Below, piece by piece: positions 9,353 to 19,317 of a stretch of 64,000 nucleotides of DNA (its first letter is position 1; each line of letters opens with the position of its first letter). The notes beneath the pieces are model-generated. The model had not been told where the DNA came from. It saw only the letters and a list, made by a program, of their open reading frames with translations, and did not search any database. The DNA is taken from the NCBI GenBank assembly GCA_022565665.1, contig JAIUMI010000002.1, forward strand, positions 124,001-188,000, given 5' to 3'. The translations under genes were made by a program, and so were the position numbers. This DNA is from Glycocaulis sp. (GTDB lineage: Bacteria > Pseudomonadota > Alphaproteobacteria > Caulobacterales > Maricaulaceae).

Positions 9353-10012
9353 TCAGTGCAGACGGTCCTGCCGCCCGCCGGAATGGGAACCGGCCTCGTC
9401 CAGCGCCGCGGCCATCATGCCCGTCAGCAGGCGCTGGCGCTCGGGCAGATCGCGCGCTTCCAGCAGGGCCTGTTTGGAGGCCGGATCAAACGGGCAGGCC
9501 ATGGCCACCTTGCCGGTAATTGCATTCAGAGGCGCGCGCTCGATGGACGGCCAGTCCGCCTCGATCCCGGCATGGTCGAAAAAACGCCGCAGCAGGGCCA
9601 GGAAGCGCGCGCGCTCGTTCTCTCCGGCCTCACGGGCCGCAGGCTCGGCATCGTGCGGATAGGGCGTGTAGTCGGCATGGGCCACCCGGTAGGGCGTCTG
9701 GCTCGCCGCTTCGCCCGCCAGGGTGAACCGGGTGACGCCCTTGACCACGATGAGATAACGCCCGTCCCCGGTCTCGCTGAACGTCGCAACGCGCCCTGCC
9801 GTGCCGACGGCCTCCAGATCAGGGCGTTCGCGCGGGCCGGTGGCCCGCGGCTGGACCATGCCCAGCCAGCCCTCCCCGGCCATCACATCATCGATCATGT
9901 TGAGATAGCGCGGTTCGAACACGTTCAGCGGCAGGGCCTCGCCCGGCAGCAATATGCAGCCGCGAATGGGGAAAACCGGCAGTGTGGCGGGCGGCGTTAT
10001 ACGCGCGCTCAT
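9353..10012 (-). CDS. LON peptidase substrate-binding domain protein
   Basis: 219 aa containing only the N-terminal (LAN/PUA-like) domain of Lon protease: LPVFPIRGCILLPGEALPL, the NVFEPRYLNMIDD block and GRVATFSETGDGRYLIVVKG. There is no AAA+ or protease part, so it binds rather than cleaves; this stand-alone form is widespread next to trx-type genes in alphaproteobacteria. The start is the ATG at 10012, preceded by CAGGAGAAG; the longer TTG frame at 10027 is less likely. It lies downstream of the CnoX-like thioredoxin gene, suggesting a proteostasis operon. Confidence 0.88.
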   Translation of the reverse strand: MSARITPPATLPVFPIRGCILLPGEALPLNVFEPRYLNMIDDVMAGEGWLGMVQPRATGPRERPDLEAVGTAGRVATFSETGDGRYLIVVKGVTRFTLAGEAASQTPYRVAHADYTPYPHDAEPAAREAGENERARFLALLRRFFDHAGIEADWPSIERAPLNAITGKVAMACPFDPASKQALLEARDLPERQRLLTGMMAAALDEAGSHSGGRQDRLH

Positions 10013-10086
10013 GAGCTTCTCCTGCAAGACGCCAATCCTGTCCCTGCACCACAGGGCAAAATAGGGCGCAGGTCCGCCGGGGCCAG

Positions 10087-11010
10087 CTAGCTGAACAATA
10101 TCGATGACAGGCGCTTGCGCCCGGCCTTGGTCAGCTCCGAGTTCTGGCCCGCCGCCTCGAACACGCGCAGAAGCAGGGCGCGCGCCGCGCCTTCGCGGAA
10201 CTCCCGGTCCAGCGCGATACTCTCCAGAAGATGGCCGGCCGCACCCTGCAGATCGCCCGATCCGATCAGCGCGCGGGCCAGCTCGTAGCGCAAGCCCGCA
10301 TCGCGCCCGCCCGCCTTTTCCAGACGCGCTGCCAGCTCCGCCACATCGCCCGCATTCTCGCCTTCACCGGCCAGCTCCAGTGCGGCACGGACCCCGGCAA
10401 TCGCGGGGTCATTCTGCTTGCCTTCCGGCGCGGCAGAGAGGATGCCTTCCGCGCCCTCCCGGTCGCCCTGGGCCAGATAGACGCGGGCCATGCCGGCGAT
10501 GGCGCGGGCATTTTCCTTGTCAGCCTGCAGGACAGCGGCGAAATCCTGTGCAGCCCCGCCTGCATCGCCTTGCGAGAGCGCGTCTTCCGCCCGGTCCAGC
10601 AAGGCATCCAGCGCACCTGTGTCGACCTCGCCGCTGACGCGGGCGATGAAGTCCTTTATCTGGCTTTCCGGCAGCGCGCCCATGAAGCCATCGACCGGCT
10701 GGCCGTTCACAAACGCGATCACGGCGGGGATGGACTGGATGCGCAACTGGCCTGCAATGCCGGGATTTTCGTCGATATTGATCTTGACCAGCTTCACCTT
10801 GCCGCCAGCTTGAGTGACCGCGTGCTCAATGACCGGGCCCAGCTGGCGGCACGGGCCGCACCAGGGCGCCCAGAAATCGACCAGTACCGGCACTTCTTTG
10901 GACGGCTCGACCACATCTTGCATGAAGCTCTGGTCGGTGCCGTCCTTCACCAGCTCTGAGGCGGCTTGTGGTGCGGGCGCGGCCTGATTGCCGGAACCGA
11001 AAATCTGCAT
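10087..11010 (-). CDS. Thioredoxin–TPR protein, CnoX/YbbN type
   Basis: 307 aa: a thioredoxin fold (~20-130) with the full active site WCGPC (C51/C54), followed by helical TPR-like repeats (~135-300). This is the CnoX/YbbN architecture, a redox-active holdase that passes clients to GroEL/DnaK. E. coli YbbN has SQHC and lacks redox activity, whereas alphaproteobacterial (Caulobacter) CnoX keeps CxxC, as here. Cytosolic; no signal peptide. It heads a minus-strand group with the LON-domain, Trm112-like and DUF971 genes. Confidence 0.9.
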   Translation of the reverse strand: MQIFGSGNQAAPAPQAASELVKDGTDQSFMQDVVEPSKEVPVLVDFWAPWCGPCRQLGPVIEHAVTQAGGKVKLVKINIDENPGIAGQLRIQSIPAVIAFVNGQPVDGFMGALPESQIKDFIARVSGEVDTGALDALLDRAEDALSQGDAGGAAQDFAAVLQADKENARAIAGMARVYLAQGDREGAEGILSAAPEGKQNDPAIAGVRAALELAGEGENAGDVAELAARLEKAGGRDAGLRYELARALIGSGDLQGAAGHLLESIALDREFREGAARALLLRVFEAAGQNSELTKAGRKRLSSILFS

Positions 11011-11096
11011 GGCTCTGATCCTTCATATCCAGCTGTGCTCGCCGGGGATAAATCTGGCCCATAGGTGGACCGGCAGGGCGCGCGCTGCAAGTGAGT

Positions 11097-11624
11097 CTAG
11101 GCGGGCGTGCTGAAATCCATGATCTCCGGCTCGCGCCCCAGCGCCGCAAGAAAGGCCAGCAAGCCCTCACGGGATATAGCCGTGGTGGCATCATTCTTCA
11201 TCGGATGGAAATTTACCGTGTCGTGCTCCATCAGCGCCGCATCGAGGATGAAGCGCACCCGGCGCTCGGGGTCATTGATAAGCGCGAAGGCGGTCACCGA
11301 GCCCGGCGTCACGCCCAGCGCCTCTTCCAGCCGCTCTGCCGAGCCGAAGGAAAGCCGGCCTGTCCCCAGCCGCTCATGCAGGCGTTTCAGCTCGATCTGC
11401 GTGGAATGCTCGGCCGAGATGAGGACGAGATTGTTCTTCTTGTCCTTCAGGAACAGGTTCTTGGTATGCCCGCCGGGCATGTGCGCCTTGATCTGGTCGC
11501 TCTCGGCCACGGTGAAGACAGGCGCATGATCATGCGTGGTGTGGGCGATGCCCAGCGCGCCGAGAAACGCCAGCAGGCCATCGCGGCTCACGGGCGGCGC
11601 AGGAAGAGGTGTGTGCTTGTCCAT
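11097..11624 (-). CDS. Prolyl-tRNA editing protein (ProXp-ala/PrdX, YbaK fold)
   Basis: 175-aa free-standing trans-editing deacylase of the YbaK/ProX superfamily that hydrolyses Ala mis-charged on tRNA-Pro. Seen: [12 protein letters not shown] at the N-terminal side, [13 protein letters not shown] with the catalytic-site lysine, and [15 protein letters not shown], the GxxPG signature. The C-terminus [18 protein letters not shown] matches the PrdX subgroup. It stands alone between the CnoX gene and tRNA-Gly. Confidence 0.9.
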   Translation of the reverse strand: MDKHTPLPAPPVSRDGLLAFLGALGIAHTTHDHAPVFTVAESDQIKAHMPGGHTKNLFLKDKKNNLVLISAEHSTQIELKRLHERLGTGRLSFGSAERLEEALGVTPGSVTAFALINDPERRVRFILDAALMEHDTVNFHPMKNDATTAISREGLLAFLAALGREPEIMDFSTPA

Positions 11625-11763
11625 GACCCCCTACCTGCCCCAAGCGCCTTACAAGGTGCAAGCCTTTGCAGTAGGGCGCATCACAGGGTATTGCCAAACT
11701 CCCGGCGATGCGCGATATACCGCGCCCTCTGGCCGATATGGCCAGCCCCGGTGACGCATATGA

Positions 11764-11838
11764 GCGGGCGTAGCTCAGGGGTAGAGCATCACCTTGCCAA
11801 GGTGAGGGTCGTGAGTTCGAATCTCATCGCCCGCTCCA
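11764..11838 (+). tRNA. tRNA-Gly (anticodon GCC)
   Basis: A full cloverleaf: acceptor GCGGGCG (11764-11770) pairs with CGCCCGC (11828-11834), D-arm GCTCAGGGGTAGAGC, anticodon loop TTGCCAA with GCC at 11796-11798, T-arm with GGTTCGAATC-type sequence (GAGTTCGAATC), discriminator U and encoded CCA. It reads glycine GGC/GGU codons. Confidence 0.98.
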
Positions 11839-11909
11839 TTTGCCGGACCCGATCCCCGGATTTTCCTGATTCCGCCTGACGGCACGAGACTGGACTTTCG
11901 TGCAGGCCA

Positions 11910-11938
11910 TTATACCTGCTTGTGTAAACCGGGTATAA
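11910..11938. other. Short inverted repeat between tRNA-Gly and the next gene
   Basis: TTATACC (11910-11916) pairs with GGTATAA (11932-11938) across a 15-nt loop; a second small hairpin (GCACGA with TCGTGC, ~11882-11903) lies just upstream. Neither is followed by a good T run, so a processing or weak termination role is possible but unproven. Confidence 0.3.
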
Positions 11939-11952
11939 TTCCCGCCAGCGCC

Positions 11953-12153
11953 TCAGTTCTTCGCGCGCTTTTCCTTGCCGTCCCGGTCCGGTTCCGGGTT
12001 TGCTGGCGGGGTTATGGAGGGCGGGTCGGAGGCGGGAAAGCTTTCCTCCAGCGCCTCGTCGAGCGCCTCTTCGCCGGCGGGCTTGCGCGGTCGCCGTTTT
12101 GATGGCGGAACGGGTTTGGGCGTCGGGACGGGTCTGGGCTTCTGGCCGGTCAT
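11953..12153 (-). CDS. Small conserved protein with ESFPASDPPS motif
   Basis: 66 aa, very basic and proline-rich at the N-terminus (PRPVPTPKPVPPSKRRPRK), then the block DEALEESFPASDPPSIT. That acidic block recurs in many short proteobacterial proteins of unknown function, usually near the C-terminus. No membrane segment. Isolated between a tRNA gene and an SDR gene. Recognisable motif and proper ATG make it likely real, but nothing can be said on function. Confidence 0.65.
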   Translation of the reverse strand: MTGQKPRPVPTPKPVPPSKRRPRKPAGEEALDEALEESFPASDPPSITPPANPEPDRDGKEKRAKN

Positions 12154-12352
12154 GCCGGGCTCCTGTCAGCATTACGTGCTTAAAAAAAACCCGTCTGCCC
12201 GGCTTTCTGTTCCACCGCTGATCCGGCAGGGCGTGGCCCGCGTAAACAGCGATGGGCCCCTTGAAGCGCCCCCAGCCTGCCAAGAGGGGCCTGAAAAGGC
12301 GCTGCCGGACTGTCCTGTCCCCGTCCGGCGGCGCCGCTTTTCTTTCACCCCC

Positions 12353-13042
12353 CTACCAGTCGAGATCTTCACCGCTGACATGGAAGAAGCGGCCATTCAT
12401 CGCCGGGTTTGCCCGCGCGATAAGGTCCAGCTGGGCTTCCACACATTCATTGACCGTCAGATTGCCGTTCGGCCCGCCCATATCGGTCTTCACCCAGCCG
12501 GGATGGAAGATGAGGGTGATGATGCCCTTCGGCGCGAGATCAACGCTCAGCGATTTGCCGATAGCGTTGAGCGCGGCTTTCGAGGCCCGGTAGGCATAGC
12601 GCCCGCCCGACCCGTTATCTGCGATGGAACCCATGCGCGAGGATTGCAGCGCGATCACTTTCAGCTGCGACTTTGCCACCTGGTCTGCAAACGCCTCGGC
12701 CAGTTTCAGCGGCGCGATGGCGTTCACCTGAAACGTATGGGTGATACCGTCAAAATCGCTGTTGCCGAAGCTCTGGTCATTCGGCCCCATCACACCGGCA
12801 TTGGCGAACAGTATGTCGATCGGCCCGGTCACGTCCGCCTTCAGCCGCTCTGCCGCGTCGGCCTTGCCTGCATCGTAGGCAAGGATTTTCAGCCGCCCGT
12901 CACCCGGATCCAGCGCCTTGAGAGAGTCGGCCTTGTGAGGGTTGCGGCACGCCGCGCTGACATGCCAGCCGCGCGAAAGAAGCAGGCGAGTATGTTCCAG
13001 ACCGATGCCCCGATTGGCACCGGTAATGAGCATGTGAGGCAT
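12353..13042 (-). CDS. Short-chain dehydrogenase/reductase (C-factor-like)
   Basis: 229 aa from the ATG at 13042 (GGAG ten bases upstream); the frame runs on to 13096, but that extension has no SDR character. The Rossmann loop TGANRGIG is at the very N-terminus, NAG at the end of the fourth strand (LFANAG), the catalytic serine in ALQSSRMGS and the YxxxK pair in YAYRASK. HPGWVKTDMGG follows, as in classical SDRs. It belongs to the C-factor/sniffer-like subgroup, as does the SDR at 30422. Substrate unknown; cytosolic. Confidence 0.88.
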   Translation of the reverse strand: MPHMLITGANRGIGLEHTRLLLSRGWHVSAACRNPHKADSLKALDPGDGRLKILAYDAGKADAAERLKADVTGPIDILFANAGVMGPNDQSFGNSDFDGITHTFQVNAIAPLKLAEAFADQVAKSQLKVIALQSSRMGSIADNGSGGRYAYRASKAALNAIGKSLSVDLAPKGIITLIFHPGWVKTDMGGPNGNLTVNECVEAQLDLIARANPAMNGRFFHVSGEDLDW

Positions 13043-13252
13043 GGATGGGTGACTCCAGGGGAAAACGGACTTGCAAGTTGAAGCGCAGCGAACCACAGAG
13101 CGCGCTATCAGGTCCAGTCTGGCCGATCACGGGGCGTGCCGCAATTGAGTGCCTCACTGCTTGAACGGCGCGCAGCGAACGCTAGGCTGATCATTCCCTC
13201 GCGCGTCCTGCCTCCCGGCATGGCGCGCCCCTCCAATGGAGCGTTTTAGCGC

Positions 13253-16200
13253 ATGACCGCGATCGTCAGCTCGGCTCACGCCTTTGACCGGCAGAAATTC
13301 CTCAAGGCGGCAAGCAAGCAATGGAGGGTGCGCTTCGGCCAGACGGGCGCGGATGCCGACAGTTTCGCTGCGCAGGTCTATGATGACTGCCTGGCCGACG
13401 ACATGCAGGGCATCAGCCTTGAGGACGCGCTGCGGGTCTTCGCCGATTTCTGGGAATTCGCCTCGGAGCGTCCCGGCGACCGGATCAAGGTGCGCGTGCG
13501 TGAGGCCAGGGGCGAGAAGGAAAAGGCGCTGGGGCGCGATGTCGTTGAGGTAATCGCGCAGGACAAGCCCTTCCTGGTGGACTCCGTCATGGGCGAGATC
13601 GCCTCACAGGGGCTGGACGTACTCGCCATGGTCCACCCCATCGTGCAGGTGCGCCGCGACGAGGACGGGAAGCGCGTCCCCTCCGGCGGGCGGATCATCT
13701 CTGAATCCATGATCCAGGTGCATGTCGATCTGCTCGACGATACGGTCCGCAAGGCGCTGGAAGAGGAAGTGCGCGCCACCTTGCTGGATGTACGCGCAGC
13801 AGTGGAAGACTGGGCCGACATGCGCGCGCGCATGGATGAGTGCGTGGAGCATCTCTCCTCGGCCAACACGCTCGCCCCGAAGGAAGAGGTCGACGAGGCC
13901 CTCGCCTTCCTGAAATGGCTGCGCGACGATCATTTCGCCTTCATCGGCTGCCGCTCTCTGAAATTCGATGTCGACGAGAAGGGTGATCTGCGCACGCGCG
14001 AGCCGGAAATCCCGGTCGATAGCGGACGGGGCATATTGCGTGATCCCGAACGCACTGTCCTGCGCAAAAGCTCCGAGCCGCTGGTGATCGTGCCGCAGAT
14101 CGAGCATTTCCTGCGCGCGCCTGCCCCGGTGATCGTAGCCAAGGCCAATATCAAGAGCCGCGTCCACCGGCGCGTCTACATGGATTATATCGGCGTGAAG
14201 CGCTATCGCGAAGATGGCGCGGTGGTCGGCGAGACCCGCTTTGTCGGCCTGTTCACCGCCGAGGCCTATGACCGCATGGCCCGCGACGTGCCGCTGATCC
14301 GGCGCAAGGTGCGCCGGGTTCTGGAAAAGGCCGGCAAGGCGCCTGGTTCCCACTCCGCCAAGAAACTCCAGCACATCGTGGAGAATTATCCGCGTGACGA
14401 GCTGTTCCAGACCTCTGAAGAGGATTTGCTGGAGATCAGCCTTGGAATTCTCCACCTCTATGACCGGCCGCGCACGCGCCTCTTCCTGCGCCGTGACCAG
14501 TTCGACCGGTTCGTGTCCGCCCTGCTCTACGTGCCGCGTGACCGCTATAATTCGCGCGTGCGCATCGAGGCGGGCGAGCTGTTGCGCAAGGCGTTCGATG
14601 GCCGTCTCTCGGCCTTCTACCCGATGTTTGGCGATGGTTCGCTGGCACGTGTCCATTTCATTATCGGCCTCAACCCGTTTGATCATCCCGAACCTGATAC
14701 CGCCGAGCTGGAGCGCCAGATCGCGCTTCTGGCCCGCACGTGGGAAGACAGCCTGGAAGCCGAGGCGCGCCGCTGCGGCGATGCCGAGCTGCTGCGCGCC
14801 AGCAAGGCCTATCTCAACGGCTTCACCGCCGGTTACCGCGAACGCTACGAGCCTGAAGACGCACTGGCTGATATCCAGCGCATGGAGACGCTGGACGCGG
14901 ACAATGTACGCGGTGCGCGCGTCTACAGGGCAGAAGACGATGATGACACGCATCTGCGGGTGAAGCTCTACAGCCATGACCAGATGCTCGCCCTGTCGGC
15001 CGTGCTGCCCGTGCTGGAAAATCTCGGCCTCCACGTGAACGCCGAGGCCGGCTATCCCGTCCAGCGCGAGTGCGAGGATGGTGAGAGCAGGGAAACCATC
15101 TGGGTGCATGAGTTCGAGGTGCGCGCGCGCACCGGCGCCTTCGGCAAGCTGGAAACCATCGCCCTCTTGTTTGAAGACGCGGTGCTGGCTGTGCTGGACG
15201 GGCGCACCGAGGATGACGGCTTCAACACGCTAGTGCCCGCCATTGGCGTGAGCTGGCGCGAGGCGGCCTTCCTGCGCGCCTGTGCACGCTACCGCCAGCA
15301 ATCCGGGCTGGATCCATCCCAGTCCATTCAGGAGGAGGCGCTCAGCGGCCATCCCGAGATCGCGCGCTGCCTTCTGGAATATGCGCGCACCCGCTTCGAC
15401 CCTGCACTCGATCTTGACCAGAAGGCGCGCGAGGAGGAGGCAGCGAAGCTGGAAAAACAGCTGCGCACCAAGCTCGATGCGGTGTCCAGCCTTGATCATG
15501 ACAAGGCGCTGCGCCGGCTTCTGAAACTGATGAAGTACACGCTGCGCACCAATTTCTACCAGACCGGCAAGGATGGCGCGCCCAAGCCGTGGATCTCGCT
15601 GAAGATTGCCAGCCGCCGCCTGCGCGATCTGCCCGCACCCAAACCCTACCGGGAGATTTTCGTGTGGAGCCCGCGCGTGGAGGGCGTGCATCTGCGCTTT
15701 GGCCCGGTCGCGCGTGGCGGGCTGCGCTGGTCTGACCGGCGCGAGGATTTCCGTACCGAAGTGCTGGGTCTGGTAAAGGCCCAGCAGGTGAAGAACGCGG
15801 TGATCGTGCCCGTGGGCTCCAAGGGCGGCTTCTACCCGAAACAATTGCCCAAGCCGTCCGACCGGGACGCCTTCATGGAAGAGGGCCGGGAGAGCTATCG
15901 CACCTTCCTGCGCGGCATGCTGGATATCACCGATAATCTCGATGCCGACGGCGAGGTGATCCGCCCGGAAAACACCGTGTGCTGGGACGGGGAAGACCCG
16001 TATCTGGTCGTTGCGGCCGACAAGGGCACGGCCAGCTTCTCCGACATCGCCAATGGTGTGGCCACGGACGAGTATGATTTCTGGCTCGCCGATGCTTTCG
16101 CCTCGGGCGGGTCTGCCGGTTATGACCACAAGAAGATGGGCATTACCGCGCGCGGCGGCTGGGAGTCGGTGAAACGCCATTTCCGCGAGATAGGCAAAGA

Positions 16201-18184
16201 CATCCAGACAGAGCCCTTCACCGTGATCGGCATTGGCGACATGTCGGGCGATGTGTTCGGCAATGGCATGCTGCTCTCAAAGCAGATCCGGCTGATCGCC
16301 GCCTTCGACCATCGCGATATCTTCATCGACCCGGACCCGGAAGATTGCGAGGCGAGCTGGAATGAGCGCAAGCGTCTGTTCGAAATGGACCGGTCCAGCT
16401 GGCAGGATTACGACACCAGGCTGATTTCCAAGGGCGGGGGCGTGTTCTCACGTTCGGGCAAGGCGATCACGCTCACCGACCAGATCCGCGAGATGACCGG
16501 GCTGGACGGCAAGACCGCCACGCCCAGCGAGCTGATACATGCGCTGCTCAAGGCTCGCGCCGAGCTGATGTGGTTCGGCGGTATCGGCACCTATGTGAAA
16601 GCCTCGACAGAGGAGAACTACCAGGTCGGCGACAAGACCAATGACGCGGTGCGCGTCAACGGATCGGAGCTGAAAGCCCAGGTCGTGGGTGAAGGTGCGA
16701 ACCTGGCCCTCACCCAGGCTGCGCGCATCGAATTTGCCCGTCATGGTGGGCGCATCAATGCCGACTTCATCGACAATTCGGCGGGCGTGGACTCCTCTGA
16801 CCACGAGGTGAATATCAAGATCCTGCTCAACCCGATGCTGCGGGCCGGCGAAATGAAGCTCGATGCGCGCAACAAGCTGCTGGAATCGATGACGGACGAT
16901 GTCGCGGCCCACGTGCTGCGCCATAATTACGACCAGTCCCTGACCCTGACGCTTGCCCGCCACCGCGCGGCAGAGGACCTTGATGCCCATGAGCGCCTGA
17001 TGGAACGGCTGGAGGCCGATGGACGGCTTGACCGGGCGGTGGAGGGCCTGCCCGCAGGTGACGCCATCCGGGCGCTGAAAGACCAGGACGAGGGGCTGAC
17101 CCGGCCGGAAATCGCCATCCTGATAAGCTATGCCAAGATCGCGCTGTTTGATGCGCTCGTGGCCTGTGATGTACCCGACGACCCCCATTTCGAGGACACG
17201 CTCGTCACCTATTTCCCGAAAGCGCTGGCCAAGTTCTCAAAGCAGATGCAGGGCCACCGGCTGAAGCGGGAGATCATCGCCACGCGGCTGGCCAATGACA
17301 TGATCAATATGGGCGGCCCGCTCTTCGTGCACCGCGCCCGCGAAGCCAGCGGCGCCGATATTGCCGCCATTGCCCGCGCCTTTGCCGCCGGGCGGGCGAT
17401 CTTCCGCTTTGATGAGCTGTTCTCCAAGGTCAACGCGCTGGACAACAAGATCCCCGCCGAAGCCCAGCTGCGCCTGCACGAGGAGGTGATGACCCTGCTC
17501 TCGCGCCAGACCATCTGGCTGGCTCGGCGTGCGCGCGCCGAGGACGCAGGCAAGGCGAGCCCGATTGCCGACCTGATCGCCACCTACCAGGACGGCGCGG
17601 ACAAGCTGAAGAACTGGGGCGAGACGATCTTTTCCGGCCATGAACGCGCCGGCGTTGCCGGCCGGCTGAGCGCGTTGAAAGACGCAGGCGCCCCGGCCAA
17701 GCTGGCCCTCGAAGCGGCGACCCTCCAGCCCCTGACTCCGGCGACGGACATTGTCGATCTCGCCAAAGGCGCGGGCTGGCCGCTGGAGGCCGCTGCGCGG
17801 CTTTATCACGCGTGCGGCGACCGGTTCAGCTTCGACGCGCTGCGCACCGCCGCTTCCAGTCTGTCTTCCACCCTGCACTGGGACCGGCTGGCCGCCCGGC
17901 GCCTCACCGAAGATCTCTATGCCAGCCAGTTGGCCATGTGCGAGGCGATTGCAGGCTATGCGGCCAATGCCGGGGGCAAGCTCGCCGCAGGCGCGGAAAA
18001 TCCGTCAGCGGACTGGGCCGAAGAGCTCGTCTCCTCCTGGCAGGTCGTCAACGCCCATGATGTGGACCGCGCCGACAAGACGGTGGAGGAGCTGTCCGTA
18101 TCGGGAAGCTGGACGCTTTCCAAAGTGGCCATCGCCTCCACCGAGCTGCGCGAGCTGGCTCAGGCCGCCAGGGCGGCAGGGTAG
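13253..18184 (+). CDS. NAD-specific glutamate dehydrogenase, large (~180 kDa) type
   Basis: 1643-aa L-GDH family enzyme that oxidises glutamate to 2-oxoglutarate and ammonium with NAD, mainly in catabolism. The N-terminal ~700 residues hold the ACT-like regulatory domains (for example DKPFLVDSVMGEI near 104-116). The catalytic domain begins near residue 820 with GPVARGGLRWSDRREDF, followed by VKNAVIVPVGSKGGF, GIGDMSGDVFGNGM and VVGEGANLALTQAARIEFA. The C-terminal helical region (~1250-1643) is typical of this class. Full length with no frameshift. It is followed after 6 bp by a methyltransferase gene. Such enzymes counterbalance glutamate synthase, which is encoded at 57.6-63.6 kb. Confidence 0.96.
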   Translation: MTAIVSSAHAFDRQKFLKAASKQWRVRFGQTGADADSFAAQVYDDCLADDMQGISLEDALRVFADFWEFASERPGDRIKVRVREARGEKEKALGRDVVEVIAQDKPFLVDSVMGEIASQGLDVLAMVHPIVQVRRDEDGKRVPSGGRIISESMIQVHVDLLDDTVRKALEEEVRATLLDVRAAVEDWADMRARMDECVEHLSSANTLAPKEEVDEALAFLKWLRDDHFAFIGCRSLKFDVDEKGDLRTREPEIPVDSGRGILRDPERTVLRKSSEPLVIVPQIEHFLRAPAPVIVAKANIKSRVHRRVYMDYIGVKRYREDGAVVGETRFVGLFTAEAYDRMARDVPLIRRKVRRVLEKAGKAPGSHSAKKLQHIVENYPRDELFQTSEEDLLEISLGILHLYDRPRTRLFLRRDQFDRFVSALLYVPRDRYNSRVRIEAGELLRKAFDGRLSAFYPMFGDGSLARVHFIIGLNPFDHPEPDTAELERQIALLARTWEDSLEAEARRCGDAELLRASKAYLNGFTAGYRERYEPEDALADIQRMETLDADNVRGARVYRAEDDDDTHLRVKLYSHDQMLALSAVLPVLENLGLHVNAEAGYPVQRECEDGESRETIWVHEFEVRARTGAFGKLETIALLFEDAVLAVLDGRTEDDGFNTLVPAIGVSWREAAFLRACARYRQQSGLDPSQSIQEEALSGHPEIARCLLEYARTRFDPALDLDQKAREEEAAKLEKQLRTKLDAVSSLDHDKALRRLLKLMKYTLRTNFYQTGKDGAPKPWISLKIASRRLRDLPAPKPYREIFVWSPRVEGVHLRFGPVARGGLRWSDRREDFRTEVLGLVKAQQVKNAVIVPVGSKGGFYPKQLPKPSDRDAFMEEGRESYRTFLRGMLDITDNLDADGEVIRPENTVCWDGEDPYLVVAADKGTASFSDIANGVATDEYDFWLADAFASGGSAGYDHKKMGITARGGWESVKRHFREIGKDIQTEPFTVIGIGDMSGDVFGNGMLLSKQIRLIAAFDHRDIFIDPDPEDCEASWNERKRLFEMDRSSWQDYDTRLISKGGGVFSRSGKAITLTDQIREMTGLDGKTATPSELIHALLKARAELMWFGGIGTYVKASTEENYQVGDKTNDAVRVNGSELKAQVVGEGANLALTQAARIEFARHGGRINADFIDNSAGVDSSDHEVNIKILLNPMLRAGEMKLDARNKLLESMTDDVAAHVLRHNYDQSLTLTLARHRAAEDLDAHERLMERLEADGRLDRAVEGLPAGDAIRALKDQDEGLTRPEIAILISYAKIALFDALVACDVPDDPHFEDTLVTYFPKALAKFSKQMQGHRLKREIIATRLANDMINMGGPLFVHRAREASGADIAAIARAFAAGRAIFRFDELFSKVNALDNKIPAEAQLRLHEEVMTLLSRQTIWLARRARAEDAGKASPIADLIATYQDGADKLKNWGETIFSGHERAGVAGRLSALKDAGAPAKLALEAATLQPLTPATDIVDLAKGAGWPLEAAARLYHACGDRFSFDALRTAASSLSSTLHWDRLAARRLTEDLYASQLAMCEAIAGYAANAGGKLAAGAENPSADWAEELVSSWQVVNAHDVDRADKTVEELSVSGSWTLSKVAIASTELRELAQAARAAG

Positions 18185-18190
18185 AGCGAC

Positions 18191-18979
18191 ATGGCCGGCC
18201 TGAAGGAGCGCTATTTCGCTGACGGGGCCGATCCCTCCGGCGAGCGCGTGCGTCTTGAAGCGCTGGCAGGCTTCTACGCGCCGTGGACGCAAGACTGGCT
18301 GACCCGCCGGGCCAGCCTCAAGCCCGGTATGGCCGTGCTGGAAGCCGGGGCCGGATCGGGCGCCATGCTGCGATGGTTCGCGCAGGTGGTGGGGCCGCGA
18401 GGTGATGTGCTGGGACTGGACCGGACACTCGCCCATATGGGCGAACTGCCCGCACCCGTGCGGCTGATGGAGGCTGATCTCTATGACCCGCCTGCCGAGC
18501 CCGGCCGGTTCGATCTCGTGTATGCGCGTCTCGTGCTGGAGCATCTGCCCGATCCCGACGCGGCGCTGGTGCGTCTGTCGCAATGGCTGAAGCCCGGCGG
18601 CGTCCTGGCCATCGCCAGCCTCGATTTTGCCGATGTGAAAGCGATCAGCGGTGGGGAGGCGGGCAAGCGCTTTGATGCCGGAATCGCCCATATCCAGGCT
18701 GCCATTCGCGATACCGGCCTGGTGGACCCGGCGTTCGGGCGCACGCTGAAGGACCGGTTTACAGCCGCCGGGCTGGAAACGCTTACCGAGGACGTGCTCG
18801 ACCGGGTGAGCGAGGGCGGATCGGACTGGTCACGCTTTCTGGCGGCCAATAACCGCGTCATCGGCGCGATGATCGGCGCCGATCCGGCGGTGGTGGATAG
18901 CGTATGCACGCTGATGGAGACGCCCGGCTTCCACTTTATCGACCAGAAGGTCCATGGCGTGACCGGGCGGCGGCCCTAA
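18191..18979 (+). CDS. Class I SAM-dependent methyltransferase
   Basis: 262-aa soluble methyltransferase. Motif I is VLEAGAGSGAML, followed by DVLGLDRT (motif II acidic residue), the FDLVYARLVLEHLPDP block and LKPGGVLAIASLDF (motif III). The substrate is unknown; the fold is closest to UbiE/Methyltransf_11-type enzymes. It starts 6 bases after the GDH stop, so it is probably co-transcribed. Its 3' end overlaps the convergent Rieske gene by 4 bp. Confidence 0.85.
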   Translation: MAGLKERYFADGADPSGERVRLEALAGFYAPWTQDWLTRRASLKPGMAVLEAGAGSGAMLRWFAQVVGPRGDVLGLDRTLAHMGELPAPVRLMEADLYDPPAEPGRFDLVYARLVLEHLPDPDAALVRLSQWLKPGGVLAIASLDFADVKAISGGEAGKRFDAGIAHIQAAIRDTGLVDPAFGRTLKDRFTAAGLETLTEDVLDRVSEGGSDWSRFLAANNRVIGAMIGADPAVVDSVCTLMETPGFHFIDQKVHGVTGRRP

Positions 18980-19317
18980 ACCGCAACGATTGCCCCGTCT
19001 TCCACGCGCACCGGAACGGGTTTGAGCCCCGCCTTGCCCGCAGGCCCGCCGACACACGCCCCGTCCTCAATGGCAAAGCTCGCCCCGTGAAACGGGCAGA
19101 CGATGAAGCGTTCCTCGCTGATCAGAGTGCGCCCGGACGGCAGGCAAAGCGGGCGGCCCTGATGCGGGCAGACATTCACATAGGCGAAGGCCGTATCGCC
19201 TTTGCGCACCAGCAATATGGGCAGGGCTTCATAAGTCGACGGCCCTGCGCCCGGATCGCTGAGCTGATCAAGCTGGCCGAGCACGGTGCCGCTTGGCGGA
19301 AGCTCTGTCATGCTCAC
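18976..19317 (-). CDS. Rieske [2Fe-2S] ferredoxin-like protein
   Basis: 113-aa soluble Rieske protein. The cluster ligands are C50-x-H52 (VCPHQGRPL) and C74-x2-H77 (CPFHGASF), followed by [13 protein letters not shown]. No transmembrane anchor, so it resembles the ferredoxins of dioxygenases or NirD-like proteins rather than a bc1 subunit. The GTG at 19317 overlaps the gpsA stop; an ATG two codons on (19311) is an alternative start. The neighbouring housekeeping genes give no hint to the partner. Confidence 0.88.
   Translation of the reverse strand: MSMTELPPSGTVLGQLDQLSDPGAGPSTYEALPILLVRKGDTAFAYVNVCPHQGRPLCLPSGRTLISEERFIVCPFHGASFAIEDGACVGGPAGKAGLKPVPVRVEDGAIVAV

Noticed and set aside
12180..12189. 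Run of eight A (T on the minus strand) as terminator of the SDR gene
   Set aside because: No stable stem precedes it on the minus strand and it is ~165 bases from the stop codon.
13604..15109. 501-codon frame antisense to the NAD-GDH gene
   Set aside because: The GDH frame is continuous and full length; the antisense product shows no recognisable domain.
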